NCBI RefSeq assembly: GCF_002764115.1
Contig: NZ_CP017940.1
Coordinates: 780,501 to 844,500 of the forward strand
DNA: 64,000 nucleotides
Source of the DNA: Phyllobacterium zundukense
GTDB lineage: Bacteria; Pseudomonadota; Alphaproteobacteria; Rhizobiales; Rhizobiaceae
Direction of reading: 5' to 3'
In this document: piece after piece, positions 56,084-64,000 of the stretch
Numbering within the stretch: position 1 is the first letter of the stretch
Layout: each line of letters opens with the position of its first letter
The notes under the pieces: generated by a model
Database searches by the model: none
The model's input: only the letters and a program-made list of their open reading frames with translations
What the model was told of the DNA's origin: nothing
Position numbers and translations under genes: made by a program

Positions 56084-56931
56084 CGTCCCGTGGCAACCTC
56101 CGGGTTACGCGCTGACAATGTGAATCCAAGGCCGATCAGCACCATGGGAACTGAAAGAATCATTCCCATTGTCAGCCAGCCACCATAGAGATAACCGAGC
56201 TGGGCGTCTGGCTCGCGGAAAAATTCGACGAAGATACGTGAGAGACCATAGAGCGTAACAAACGCGCCACTGATGAAGCGGGGGCTTTTCAGCTTGCGGC
56301 CATAGAAGATCAACAGGGCCAGCGTCGTGAAGAGAACGATGCCTTCAAGCGCGGCCTCATAGAGCTGGCTTGGATGGCGGACGAAGGGGCCGCCGGTGGG
56401 AAATACCATGCCCCACGGAACATCAGTCTGTCTTCCCCAGAGCTCGCTGTTGATAAAGTTCGCCACCCGGACGAGACCGAGGCCGATGGGCACGCCGGCG
56501 GCGACGGTATCGAACATGCTATAGACGTTTATCTTTCGTGATCGGGCGAACAGCGCCATGGCCAGAATGGTGCCGAGCAGGCCGCCATGAAACGACATGC
56601 CGCCTTCCCAGACTTTGAATATATCGAGGGGGTGGGCAATATAGCGGGCAAGGTCGTAGAACAGGATGTAGCCAATGCGCCCGCCGAGGACGACGCCAAG
56701 CGCGGCCCACAGAACGAAATCGTCAAGGTCGGTGGGTTTCATGGGGGGTGTGTTGTTTGCCCAAAGACGGGGCTTGCTGATCAGCTTCTTGGCGTACCAC
56801 CACGCGAAGAGAATGCCGACGACATAACCCAGACCGTACCAATGGACTGACAGCGGCCCGATAGAAAAAATTACGGGATCAATATCCGGAAATGCGATAG
56901 CGGCAAATGTCGGGAGAAGGATTTCGCTCAC
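56080..56931 (-). CDS. lgt: Prolipoprotein diacylglyceryl transferase
   Basis: A 283-residue inner-membrane enzyme that attaches diacylglycerol from phosphatidylglycerol to the lipobox Cys of prolipoproteins. About seven hydrophobic segments; the signature is [20 protein letters not shown] (residues in the 150s), with [11 protein letters not shown] (catalytic His region) earlier and RHPSQLYEA later. Start GTG 56931 has GGAG seven bases upstream. First gene of the lgt-midA-pgeF-M24 transcript, divergent from ubiK. Confidence 0.95.
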   Translation of the reverse strand: MSEILLPTFAAIAFPDIDPVIFSIGPLSVHWYGLGYVVGILFAWWYAKKLISKPRLWANNTPPMKPTDLDDFVLWAALGVVLGGRIGYILFYDLARYIAHPLDIFKVWEGGMSFHGGLLGTILAMALFARSRKINVYSMFDTVAAGVPIGLGLVRVANFINSELWGRQTDVPWGMVFPTGGPFVRHPSQLYEAALEGIVLFTTLALLIFYGRKLKSPRFISGAFVTLYGLSRIFVEFFREPDAQLGYLYGGWLTMGMILSVPMVLIGLGFTLSARNPEVATGR

Positions 56932-57132
56932 AAAGGCACTCCAGAGTCAGGGTTTATTGTTGGCGGGACCATGCGCGAGGGCATGAACAGCGTCAAGTTG
57001 CCTTCCCGGTAACATTTGCGCGCGGGTGACGCCTGAAACCTCGATTGCCAGTATTGCCGCACGCGGTGCTGACTTGCTTGCAATAAGCTCTGTCGGCGAT
57101 TATTTGATAGTGAAACCAGAGAGGTATCCGCC

Positions 57133-57444
57133 ATGACCAATGGATCAAACCGCGTTCTTGATGAACTGGCAAAGCTTGTGACCGACGCTGCGGGTGCGGC
57201 GCAAGGCGTGCGCCGTGAAGTCGAAACGGCATTCCGCGGCCAGGCAGAACGGCTGCTCAACACGATGGATGTCGTGCAGCGCGAAGATTTTGAAGCTGTG
57301 CGCGAAATGGCAATTCGGGCCAGGGCGGAAAACACGGCGCTTCTGGCTCGTATCGAAGCCCTCGAGGCCCTTGTCGGCGGGAAGGATGAGGCAGCCAAGC
57401 CTGCAAAATCAGGTGCTGCAGCGAGTCGCGCCAAGAAGGACTAA
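57133..57444 (+). CDS. ubiK: Ubiquinone biosynthesis accessory factor UbiK
   Basis: A 103-residue protein of the BMFP/UbiK family: an N-terminal amphipathic helix (RVLDELAKLVTDAAGAAQGV), then a long coiled coil (MDVVQREDFEAVREMAIRAR, LLARIEALEAL) and a Lys/Ala-rich tail. UbiK trimers help the late steps of ubiquinone synthesis at the membrane. AGAGG lies eight bases before ATG 57133. A terminator-like hairpin follows. Confidence 0.9.
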   Translation: MTNGSNRVLDELAKLVTDAAGAAQGVRREVETAFRGQAERLLNTMDVVQREDFEAVREMAIRARAENTALLARIEALEALVGGKDEAAKPAKSGAAASRAKKD

Positions 57445-57934
57445 TCGCAGAAATCGTCGAGTGGATTCGAACCCGCTGGCCGTTTGTCGTCGGCGGGTTT
57501 TTGCGTTTCTGACGCCGTTTGACTCGGTTCGTACCCGCCTCCGGTTGCCTGCTTGCTGTTTTCGGGTATCGATCAGAGTCAATTTCCCTTTTCCCCAAAA
57601 TAAATCGTAAGGATTTATCAACAGGTGGAAATCGCCGAAAATCGTTGTCTTAGAGTCAGTTAAAGGCAGCTCGTGAATCTTTTTCAGAAGGTCTGTCCAC
57701 ATCCATTCACGCCATTCGACCAAAAGGGGACTGGCGCTCGGACTCAGCATCAATACACTGAAATTACAGCATGATTCGTTTCAGGGCTCATGCAGCGGTT
57801 AATATGGTTCGTAACCGCGACCCGGATAGGTGTGTTCTGCCTGCCGGTGAGTTTTCAAGCGTTTGGTGTCCTTCGGGTGGGTGCGCTGTGCTCCCGCAGC
57901 GTTCATATGAGATTCGATTTAGCAGGTAATGGCG
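57445..57934. other. 490-bp gap between ubiK and ybjN
   Basis: No gene is convincing here. It holds a terminator (57470-57502), the inverted repeat ATAAATC/GATTTAT (57600-57618) and GCGGTTA/TAACCGC (57795-57818, 10-base loop). The length and the hairpins leave room for a small RNA or a long 5' UTR of ybjN. Confidence 0.5.
57470..57502 (+). terminator. Terminator after ubiK
   Basis: AACCCGC (57470-57476) pairs with GCGGGTT (57493-57499), with TTTTT running to 57502. It begins about 25 bp after the ubiK stop. Confidence 0.65.
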
Positions 57935-58435
57935 ATGAGCCTTCTGGAAATAGAAATTGCGCGCGATTTGCATCCGGTTGATGTGATTGAGCATGTAGCC
58001 CACGCCAACGAATGGGCGTTCGAGCGCACCGGGGAAGATGAAATTGCCATCACCGTCGAGGGGAGCTGGACCGATTACCAGATTTCCTTCTCATGGATGG
58101 AAGATTTCGAGGCGCTGCATCTGGCTTGCGCCTTCGACATCGCGGTGAGCGAGCCTCGCGTCAATGAAGTGATGCGTTTGTTGTCCCTCATCAACGAACA
58201 GCTCCTGATGGGCCATTTCGATCTTTGGCGGCAGGAGGGGGCGGTCATGTATCGCCAGTCACTGCTGCTCTCAGGCGGAGCCGAGCCAACGAGCAAGCAG
58301 GTAGAAGTGCTGCTTTCCAGCGCACTTGATGCGTGCGAGACATATTTCCAGGCCTTCCAGTTCGTTGTCTGGTCTGGCTCGACAGCCCGGGAATCTCTCG
58401 ACAGTATCCTGTTCGAGACGGTAGGCTCTGCCTGA
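57935..58435 (+). CDS. YbjN domain-containing protein
   Basis: A 166-residue protein of the YbjN family (tetratricopeptide-associated, type III chaperone-like fold), recognisable from SLLEIEIARDLHPVDVIEHV at the start and LLMGHFDLWRQEGAVMYRQ in the middle. The family is linked in E. coli to motility and stress phenotypes, but no biochemical role is known. ATG 57935 has AGGT at eight bases; ATG 57929 is also in frame. It lies 27 bp upstream of csaA, likely the same transcript. Confidence 0.85.
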   Translation: MSLLEIEIARDLHPVDVIEHVAHANEWAFERTGEDEIAITVEGSWTDYQISFSWMEDFEALHLACAFDIAVSEPRVNEVMRLLSLINEQLLMGHFDLWRQEGAVMYRQSLLLSGGAEPTSKQVEVLLSSALDACETYFQAFQFVVWSGSTARESLDSILFETVGSA

Positions 58436-58462
58436 CCAGTTTTTTGTGGGCGAGCCTGAGCA

Positions 58463-58798
58463 ATGACGATTACGTTCGACGATTTTGAAAAGGTGGATAT
58501 CCGCGTCGGCACCATTGTCGAAGCGGAAACATTCCCCGAAGCGCGCAAGCCAGCTTTCAAACTCAAGATCGATTTCGGTCCCAAGATCGGCATCAAGAAA
58601 TCGTCGGCACAAATCACCAAGCATTATTCGCTTGAAGAGCTGAAAGGCCGGCAGGTCATGGCAGTGGTGAATTTTCCGCCGCGTCAGATCGGGCCGTTCA
58701 TGTCGGAAGTTCTGACCCTCGGATTTCCGGACGAGGAAGGGGCTGTTGTCCTCGCTGCCATCAGCAAACCTGTGCCGAATGGCGGCAAGCTGTTCTAG
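58463..58798 (+). CDS. csaA: tRNA-binding protein (CsaA-like)
   Basis: A 111-residue single OB-fold protein of the CsaA/EMAP tRNA-binding family, with [20 protein letters not shown] at the start, [11 protein letters not shown] in the middle and [13 protein letters not shown] near the end. The domain binds tRNA and may act as a chaperone in export (the B. subtilis role). It has no other domain. A bidirectional terminator lies downstream. Confidence 0.93.
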   Translation: MTITFDDFEKVDIRVGTIVEAETFPEARKPAFKLKIDFGPKIGIKKSSAQITKHYSLEELKGRQVMAVVNFPPRQIGPFMSEVLTLGFPDEEGAVVLAAISKPVPNGGKLF

Positions 58799-58803
58799 AA
58801 ATT

Positions 58804-58917
58804 TCATCGCAGATAGCTAGCCATTGGCTCAATTCTTCTTGCGAGATAATCCGCCTGCTGGATCGCGAGGCTGACAATGGTCAGCATCGGCCTAACGCGC
58901 ATTGTCGTGGCGTGCAT
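58804..58917 (-). pseudogene. Possible gene remnant or tiny ORF
   Basis: A 37-codon minus-strand frame reading MHATTMRVRPMLTIVSLAIQ, then QADYLARRIE and a TGA. The pattern resembles either the N-terminal helix of inositol monophosphatases (PML-I-x-A) or the C-terminal tail of FAD-dependent GMC oxidoreductases. I cannot decide which, and it may be chance. It lies in the gap between csaA and the histidine kinase gene, downstream of the latter. Confidence 0.2.
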
Positions 58918-58961
58918 GCCTCGCGGAATTCGGTCCGGCCGAAGTGCCGCGCTGACTGGCG

Positions 58962-58984
58962 AAAAGGCCGCTTGACGGCTTTTT
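58962..58984. terminator. Bidirectional terminator between csaA and the histidine kinase gene
   Basis: GCCG (58967-58970) and CGGC (58976-58979) pair around CTTGA, extended by an A-run on the left and TTTTT on the right, so it can work for both convergent transcripts. Confidence 0.6.
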
Positions 58985-59006
58985 AAGCCCCAGCTTTGCC
59001 CGTTCG

Positions 59007-60419
59007 TTATGCCGGAATTCTTACAACGGCACGCAAACCACCTGCCGGGCTTTCATCGAGTGCGATATCGCCACCATGACCGCGGGCGATATCGAGCGCG
59101 ATAGCGAGGCCAAGCCCTGTCCCACCCGCATCCTGATTGCGCGCTTCATCCAGTCGAAAGAATGGCTTGAACACTTCATCACGCATTTCTTTTGGAATGC
59201 CGGGCCCGTCATCGTCAATGGTGATCGTCAACCAGCCTTCGCGATGCTCTGCAGCTACGGAGACGTTCTTCGCATAGCGAAATGAATTCGACACGAGATT
59301 GGAGATGAGGCGGGAAAAGGCGTTGGGCCGCACGTGGATTTCCGGTTCCCCACGAATGCTCGACGCAAACCCGCGTTCCAGCAGTGCGCCTTCCTCCTTC
59401 AGCTTGGCAAAGAAGCGTTCCAGATTGACGGTACCGGTTTCTTCCTCGGCCTCGCTGCGAGCGAAGGCGAGATAGCCTTCCAGCATCGACTGCATGTCCT
59501 CTATATCCTGCTCCATCGCCTCCGTATCGACCCTGTTGCCGACAAGAGCGAGCTGGAGCTTGAACCGCGTAAGGATGGTGCGCAGATCGTGGCTGACGCC
59601 GCTCAACATGGTCGTGCGCTGTTCAATCTGCCGCTCGATGCGCTCGCGCATCACGATGAAGGCAGCACCCGCCCTGCGAACCTCCTCGGCTCCACGGGGT
59701 TTGAAATCCGGTGGCGGCGCCCGGCCCTTGCCAAAACTGTCGGCGGCGGTTGCCAATTGCTGGATAGGCTTGATCTGATTGCGCAGGAATAGGATGGCGA
59801 TGGCAAGCAAAACCAGTGCGGAACCAGCCATCCAGACGAGGAAAATCAACGTGTTGGATGCGTATGCCTGACTTCGGCGGGCGAAGACGCGCAGAACCTT
59901 GTTCTCAAGCTGAATCCGGATCTCAACCAGGTCGGAATCGCCGATCGTGTCGATCCAGAAGGGGCGGTTGATCTGTTTGGTGATCTCTTCGCTCAAGATG
60001 CCATCAAGAATTGAAAAGAATGGCTTGGGACCCGGTGCGGGCAGGGGGTCAGCCGGGAGAATCGAGATATTGAGCGCCAGTCTCTCTCTCGAAATCCGGA
60101 TCAGATTTTCATAGCCCGAATCCTGTGGATAGGTATCCATCAGATCGATGATGCCGGCGATATCACGCACCACCGCTGTCGACAGACGCTGCGTCACCGT
60201 CTGCCAATGGCGCTCCATGAAGACAAAAGCGATCACGGACTGAAGGAGTACCATCGGTGCGATAATAATGATCAGCGAACGCGCATAGAGCCGTTTTGGC
60301 ATCCAGTGTGCGAGCCATCGTGTCAGCTTCCGCCAAGGGCCAAGAATCGTGCTTCGCTTACGCCGCCAGTGGCGCTTTCTGACTGCCAATGTGCGTTTTG
60401 CGGAGTCGGTCGTCGCCAT
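59007..60419 (-). CDS. Sensor histidine kinase
   Basis: A 470-residue inner-membrane kinase. Basic cytoplasmic N terminus, membrane helices at about 48-68 and 190-212 enclosing a 120-residue periplasmic sensor, then HAMP and dimerisation domain with the phospho-accepting H277 (SGVSHDLRT). The ATPase domain has LISNLVSNSFRYAKN (N box), DDGPGIP (G1) and GGTGLGLAIALDIARGHGG (G2). All catalytic boxes are intact. It lies 55 bp after the response regulator gene on the same strand and is its obvious partner. By context it is the PetR/CenR-type partner kinase; the stimulus is unknown. Confidence 0.92.
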   Translation of the reverse strand: MATTDSAKRTLAVRKRHWRRKRSTILGPWRKLTRWLAHWMPKRLYARSLIIIIAPMVLLQSVIAFVFMERHWQTVTQRLSTAVVRDIAGIIDLMDTYPQDSGYENLIRISRERLALNISILPADPLPAPGPKPFFSILDGILSEEITKQINRPFWIDTIGDSDLVEIRIQLENKVLRVFARRSQAYASNTLIFLVWMAGSALVLLAIAILFLRNQIKPIQQLATAADSFGKGRAPPPDFKPRGAEEVRRAGAAFIVMRERIERQIEQRTTMLSGVSHDLRTILTRFKLQLALVGNRVDTEAMEQDIEDMQSMLEGYLAFARSEAEEETGTVNLERFFAKLKEEGALLERGFASSIRGEPEIHVRPNAFSRLISNLVSNSFRYAKNVSVAAEHREGWLTITIDDDGPGIPKEMRDEVFKPFFRLDEARNQDAGGTGLGLAIALDIARGHGGDIALDESPAGGLRAVVRIPA

Positions 60420-60474
60420 CTTTTCGGTATCCGCTTGCGCACTTTGTCTATTGTCCGATGTGGATTTCGTCTCG

Positions 60475-61176
60475 CTACTCCACGCTTAATTTATAGCCGA
60501 CGCCGCGCACTGTCTGCAACCAAACGGGATTGGCCGGATCATTCTCGATCTTGCGGCGCAGGCGGTTGATCTGCACATCGATCGTGCGCTCGCCGACTTC
60601 GCCCTCCTGTCCGGTCAGTTCATGGCGCGGTACGGTTTCGCCAGCGCGGGCGGCAAAGATCGCCATAATGTCCTGTTCACGGTCGGTCAAACGGATCATT
60701 TCGCCCGAGCGCTTGAGTTCGCGCTTGGCGATGACAAATGTATAGGGGCCGAAAACGATTTGCTCGATCTTGGCCTGTGAGGCGGGAGCGCCGCGGCGCA
60801 GGATATTGTTGATGCGCAGAATCAACTCACGCGGATCAAAGGGTTTTGGCAAATAGTCATCGGCGCCGGCTTCCAGACCCGCGATGCGGCTGTCGGTTTC
60901 CGACAATGCCGTCAGCATGAGGATCGGCACGTTCTTCTCCTGGCGCAGCGACTGTGTCAGGGCAACACCACTCTCACCCGGCATCATCACATCAAGAATG
61001 AGAAGGTCGTAATCAATCCCGGCCAGCTTGCGCCGCGCCTCGTCCGCATTAGCGGCCACCGTAATGCGAAAGCCGCTGCCTGTGAGGTATTGCGACAGTA
61101 GATTTCGAATTCGGGTGTCGTCGTCGACAATGAGCAGGTGGGGTGCATCGTCTGAAAGCGTAGGTTCGTCACTCAC
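60475..61176 (-). CDS. OmpR-family response regulator (PetR/CenR-like)
   Basis: A 233-residue regulator: receiver domain with acidic pocket D18-D20, phosphorylation site D62 (LLILDVMMPG), T89 and K111, then a winged-helix DNA-binding domain (LTDREQDIMAIF, ERTIDVQINRLRRKIE, TVRGVGYKL). It resembles PetR of Rhodobacter capsulatus and CenR of Caulobacter, the latter an essential envelope regulator. GTG 61176 and TTG 61179 are both well placed after AAAGGA. The upstream MarR gene and downstream kinase are on the same strand, matching the petP-petR order. Confidence 0.9.
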   Translation of the reverse strand: MSDEPTLSDDAPHLLIVDDDTRIRNLLSQYLTGSGFRITVAANADEARRKLAGIDYDLLILDVMMPGESGVALTQSLRQEKNVPILMLTALSETDSRIAGLEAGADDYLPKPFDPRELILRINNILRRGAPASQAKIEQIVFGPYTFVIAKRELKRSGEMIRLTDREQDIMAIFAARAGETVPRHELTGQEGEVGERTIDVQINRLRRKIENDPANPVWLQTVRGVGYKLSVE

Positions 61177-61252
61177 CAATATTGTTCCTTTATCTTCTCT
61201 GGCATTTGGGCCTTCCGCTCCTGTAAACCCTTCGTCAGGTTCCGATGCGTTT

Positions 61253-61756
61253 CTACCCTGCCTTCGGCAGACTGTCGATCTGTTGCCACTGTCCGGGGTT
61301 CACCATTGCCTTGAGGAAATGTTCAATCACTGTTCGATCGGAAAGGCCAATTTGCTCCAATGCACTGGTAATGCGGCGTGATTGCGGTGCGGCAAGTTCA
61401 AGCGCCAGTTCACGGCCTTTCGATGTCGGATAAAGCTCGCGTTGTCGCCGGTCGCGAGGCCCAGGGATCTGGACGACGTGACCGGTGTCGATCAACTGCT
61501 TGAGCACGCGCGCAAGGCTCTGCTTGGTGATCTGCAGAACATCGAGCAGCTCCGCGACAGTCATGCCGGGCTTGCGGTTGATAAAGTAGAGAACGCGATG
61601 GTGCGCGCGACCAAAAGTAAGCTTCTCCAAAATAAGATCCGGATCGGCGGTGAAGTCGCGATAGGCAAAGAAAAACAGCTCGATGATATCGAGTTCACTC
61701 GCGTCATTTTTCGTCAGGGCTGTCTCAATATGCCGATCTGGTGTATAAGATTTCAT
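61253..61756 (-). CDS. MarR-family transcriptional regulator (PetP-like)
   Basis: A 167-residue winged-helix regulator. The HTH is at about 63-90 (TVAELLDVLQITKQSLARVL) and the wing contains GPRDRRQRELYPT (D-x-R-x motif). N-terminal LDIIELFFFAYRDFTADPD is typical of the PetP/LdtR subgroup. It is the first gene of the MarR-response regulator-kinase group and divergent from ilvE. MarR proteins bind palindromes and respond to small ligands; the ligand here is unknown. It may control its own operon and, possibly, the divergent ilvE. Confidence 0.9.
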   Translation of the reverse strand: MKSYTPDRHIETALTKNDASELDIIELFFFAYRDFTADPDLILEKLTFGRAHHRVLYFINRKPGMTVAELLDVLQITKQSLARVLKQLIDTGHVVQIPGPRDRRQRELYPTSKGRELALELAAPQSRRITSALEQIGLSDRTVIEHFLKAMVNPGQWQQIDSLPKAG

Positions 61757-62005
61757 GCAGGATTCCCGCTCTTGTTGAAAATTATGTCAGTCTTGTTGAC
61801 TTAATTTTAGACTGCTGATAATTTTTGGCAAGCTGTTGGCCACATTTTGAATTAAACGAAAAGCCAATAAGTGTTTCTGGGACATTTTCCTCATCGAAAC
61901 GCCTATTGGTGCCGTGGGCAATGGTACACCAATTGGCAATCGGGACCAGTTGGTGCGAGCCGAACCCCGTAAAAATTATCAGGAATCAAACGCCTGGAGG
62001 AAAAC

Positions 62006-62896
62006 ATGGCATCCGTTCCATTTGATCAGCTTGAAGGTTACATCTGGATGAACGGCGAATTCGTTCGCTGGGCGGATGCCAAGGTTCACGTGCTGACTCA
62101 CGGCTTGCATTATGCAAGCTCCGTCTTTGAAGGGGAACGCGCCTATGGCGGCGAAATCTTCAAACTCAACGAACACACGGAACGCTTGCACGAATCGGCA
62201 CGCATACTGGGGTTCAAGATTCCTTTCACGGTTGAAGAATTGAACGAGGCAAGCCGGAAACTCCTGGCCAAACAAGGCTTCCAGGATGCCTATGTCCGTC
62301 CGATCGCTTGGCGCGGCAGTGAGTCGATGGGCGTTTCGGCTCAGGCCAACAAGATCAATGTCGCTATCGCCATCTGGCAGTGGCCAAGCTATTTCGATCC
62401 TGCGCAGAAGCTGAAGGGTATCCGGCTTGACCTTGCTGAATATCGCCGCCCTGATCCTAAAACAGCACCGTCCAAATCAAAGGCAGCCGGTCTGTACATG
62501 ATTTGCACGATCTCGAAGCATGCCGCCGAAGCCAAGGGCTATGCCGATGCCCTGATGCTCGATTGGCGTGGGCAGGTTGCCGAGGCGACGGGTGCCAATG
62601 TGTTCTTCGTCAAGGATGGAGTCATTCATACGCCGACGCCCGATTGCTTCCTCGACGGTATTACCCGCCGCACGGTTATCGATCTGGCCAAGCGGCGCGG
62701 CTACGAAGTTGTCGAGCGAACAATCATGCCGGAAGAACTCGACAGTTTCGAGCAATGCTTCCTGACTGGCACTGCCGCAGAAGTTACTCCGGTTTCGGAG
62801 ATCGGCCCCCATCGTTTCACTGTCGGCGAAATCGCGATCAATCTGATGAATGATTATGCGGCTGAAGTAATGCCAAAGAAAGCTGCTGCCGAATAG
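62006..62896 (+). CDS. ilvE: Branched-chain amino acid aminotransferase
   Basis: A 296-residue cytosolic fold-type IV PLP enzyme that makes Leu, Ile and Val from the 2-oxo acids. Blocks: YIWMNGEFVRWADAKVHVLT, HGLHYASSVFEGERAYGG, PLP lysine in APSKSKAAGLYM, EATGANVFFVKDGV and CFLTGTAAEVTPVSEIG. Length fits. GGAGG seven bases before ATG 62006. It works in the same pathway as leuA in this window. The 249-bp upstream gap, shared with the MarR gene, should hold both promoters. Confidence 0.94.
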   Translation: MASVPFDQLEGYIWMNGEFVRWADAKVHVLTHGLHYASSVFEGERAYGGEIFKLNEHTERLHESARILGFKIPFTVEELNEASRKLLAKQGFQDAYVRPIAWRGSESMGVSAQANKINVAIAIWQWPSYFDPAQKLKGIRLDLAEYRRPDPKTAPSKSKAAGLYMICTISKHAAEAKGYADALMLDWRGQVAEATGANVFFVKDGVIHTPTPDCFLDGITRRTVIDLAKRRGYEVVERTIMPEELDSFEQCFLTGTAAEVTPVSEIGPHRFTVGEIAINLMNDYAAEVMPKKAAAE

Positions 62897-63030
62897 CCGA
62901 AAGTTAAATCCAAAATAGTGTTTGATACCTCTTCATGGAGGTATCAAGTTGTTTGACATTGCTTAAAACTTAGTCATCATGATGGTTGTCAGGCATGAGT
63001 CTGGCTCGAAACGTTGACGGGGTGTCAATC

Positions 63031-63342
63031 ATGGAAGCGCTTCTTCCTATTATTATCCAGCTTATCTCAGGTGGTGTCGGCGGTAATATTGTCGGCGGTC
63101 TTCTCAAGAACCTGAGCCTCGGCACAACCGGCAACTCAGTTGCTGGCGGCATTGGCGGACTTATAGGCGGTTATCTGACACAGTATCTCGGCTCCGGTGG
63201 TGCCGAAATGGTGGCTAATGCAGCAACATCATCGGGGCTTGATCTAGGCTCCATCATCGGCCAGGTCGCCGGCGGCGGCGTAGGTGGCCTAATTCTGACG
63301 GCGATCGTAGGGGCAATCAAGAATTCGATGGCGAAGACCTGA
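63031..63342 (+). CDS. Small glycine-rich membrane protein
   Basis: A 103-residue hydrophobic protein with Gly-rich helices (SGGVGGNIVGGLLKNL, GGIGGLIGGYLTQYLG, GQVAGGGVGGLILTAIVGAI), resembling glycine-zipper membrane proteins; no catalytic motif is visible. ATG 63031 (MEALLPIIIQLI) is chosen because rhizobial homologues begin so, from memory, and GGGG lies about ten bases upstream; ATG 62995 would add 12 residues. Function unknown; the family is common in rhizobia. A terminator follows. Confidence 0.7.
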   Translation: MEALLPIIIQLISGGVGGNIVGGLLKNLSLGTTGNSVAGGIGGLIGGYLTQYLGSGGAEMVANAATSSGLDLGSIIGQVAGGGVGGLILTAIVGAIKNSMAKT

Positions 63343-63370
63343 TCTAGTCGGGATGCAAACGATTTTTTGA

Positions 63371-63393
63371 GGGCGGTCCATGGCCGCCCTTTT
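63371..63393 (+). terminator. Terminator after the glycine-rich protein gene
   Basis: GGGCGG (63371-63376) pairs with CCGCCC (63384-63389) over TCCATGG, followed by TTTT. Confidence 0.8.
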
Positions 63394-63457
63394 CATTTGA
63401 GCGTTCTTGGCCTTAGATATTCGCGTGAAGGCCACAATAGCATGGGATTAGTACGAA

Positions 63458-64000
63458 ATGGGACAATTGCAGGCCGGTATTATTCCTGTCACGGCCTTTC
63501 AGCAAAACTGCACGATCCTCTTTGACAGTGACGACAAGCACGGCGTTCTCATTGATCCGGGCGGGGACAATGAGCAGGTCTTAAATGCAATCCAGTCAAA
63601 TGGCATTGTGATTGAAGCTATCTGGATCACGCACGGCCATATCGATCATGCAGCCGGTGCCATGGACATGAAGGACGCGCTTGGCGTCGACATCATCGGA
63701 CCACACGAAGCCGACCGCTTTCTTTTGGACAGTCTGGAATCAACGGCCTTGCAATATGGCATTACGGACAAGGTCCGCAATTGCACGCCCGACCGGTGGT
63801 TGAATGACGGCGATACGGTATCGTTCGGCTCGCATGTTTTCGAAGTGCTGCATTGTCCTGGCCATGCGCCCGGTCACGTCGTTTATTTCAACCGGGTAGC
63901 GAAGTTCGCCCATGTGGGCGATGTCTTGTTCAATGGATCGGTTGGGCGGACGGATTTGCCGGGTGGCGACCATGCCGCGCTGATCAACTCTATCAAGACG
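63458..64000 (+). CDS. Metallo-beta-lactamase-fold hydrolase (glyoxalase II-like), 5' part
   Basis: The first 181 codons of an open frame that runs off the right edge. It begins MGQLQAGIIPVTAFQQNCTI and has the zinc motif THGHIDHAAG (H-x-H-x-D-H), then CPGHAPGHVV and HVGDVLF, the remaining His and Asp ligands. This spacing is that of the YcbL/glyoxalase II-like MBL hydrolases, which often cleave thioesters such as S-lactoylglutathione. The C-terminal end and any extra domain lie outside. The substrate is inferred from family. Confidence 0.88.
   Translation, partial: MGQLQAGIIPVTAFQQNCTILFDSDDKHGVLIDPGGDNEQVLNAIQSNGIVIEAIWITHGHIDHAAGAMDMKDALGVDIIGPHEADRFLLDSLESTALQYGITDKVRNCTPDRWLNDGDTVSFGSHVFEVLHCPGHAPGHVVYFNRVAKFAHVGDVLFNGSVGRTDLPGGDHAALINSIKT

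Noticed and set aside
57462..57478. GGATTCGAACCC, which reads as a tRNA T-arm sequence on the minus strand
   Set aside because: The flanking bases do not form a T-arm stem and there is no acceptor or anticodon arm. It is part of the ubiK terminator region.
57409..57753. 114-codon minus-strand frame downstream of ubiK
   Set aside because: It runs antisense into ubiK and through the terminator, and has low-information composition.

Overview
This window is chromosomal DNA from an alphaproteobacterium, most probably of the order Hyphomicrobiales (Rhizobiales), close to Phyllobacterium/Brucella/Ochrobactrum or the rhizobia. The case rests on gene content and order: a choXWV choline importer, a fused anthranilate synthase TrpE(G) behind a Trp-rich leader peptide, a putR/putA pair whose PutA has no ribbon-helix-helix domain, petABC, a MarR/PetR-like regulator/histidine kinase cluster next to ilvE, UbiK and YbjN. 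The coding density is that of a normal chromosome. I see no rRNA, tRNA, CRISPR array, insertion sequence, prophage or integrase.

Layout. 1-2.1 kb: choX, choW and the start of choV (minus strand), with a hairpin terminator between choX and choW. 2.3-2.9 kb: thymidine kinase. 3.0-9.6 kb: a five-gene, tightly packed, uncharacterised operon (coiled-coil protein, unknown protein, AAA+ ATPase, DUF6638-like protein, DUF2333-like membrane protein), closed by a terminator. This is the best candidate here for an undescribed system. 9.9-13.6 kb: putR and putA, divergent. 13.7-15.4 kb: formate-THF ligase. 15.4-19.3 kb: the trpL leader and attenuator, trpE(G), a cation diffusion facilitator and a NudK-type Nudix hydrolase. 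19.6-22.6 kb: a secreted esterase, then a Leu-rich leader peptide with competing hairpins in front of leuA. 22.7-26.7 kb: assorted single genes (membrane protein, metallophosphoesterase, Nudix, xi-class GST, GNAT). 26.7-33.5 kb: a MoxR-DUF58-BatA/DUF4159-vWA/GATase-like operon on the minus strand. 33.6-36.1 kb: the divergent DUF1285-nudL-cca operon. 36.2-39.7 kb: DUF1059 protein, hemF, a small basic protein, a branched-chain amino acid binding protein and trmL. 40.0-43.9 kb: two paralogous ABC exporters in tandem. 44.0-46.8 kb: petABC (bc1 complex). 46.9-52.1 kb: apt, two MaoC proteins, ychF, pth, rplY and prs. 52.2-56.9 kb: a lipoprotein, a creatinase-like M24 protein, PgeF, a MidA-like methyltransferase and lgt. 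57.1-58.8 kb: ubiK, ybjN and csaA. 59.0-62.9 kb: histidine kinase, PetR/CenR-like regulator, MarR and divergent ilvE. 63.0-64.0 kb: a glycine-rich membrane protein and the start of a metallo-beta-lactamase-fold hydrolase.

The most informative regulatory observation is that the trp and leu leader peptides share one promoter geometry. In both, the -35 (TTGCAA / TTGCAT), the 17-bp spacer, the -10 and the leader ATG are spaced identically, which puts transcription start at or within a few bases of the ATG. Both leaders are therefore probably leaderless mRNAs, as has been described for trpL of Sinorhizobium meliloti. Start codons were chosen from Shine-Dalgarno spacing and family length; uncertain ones are noted in each entry.
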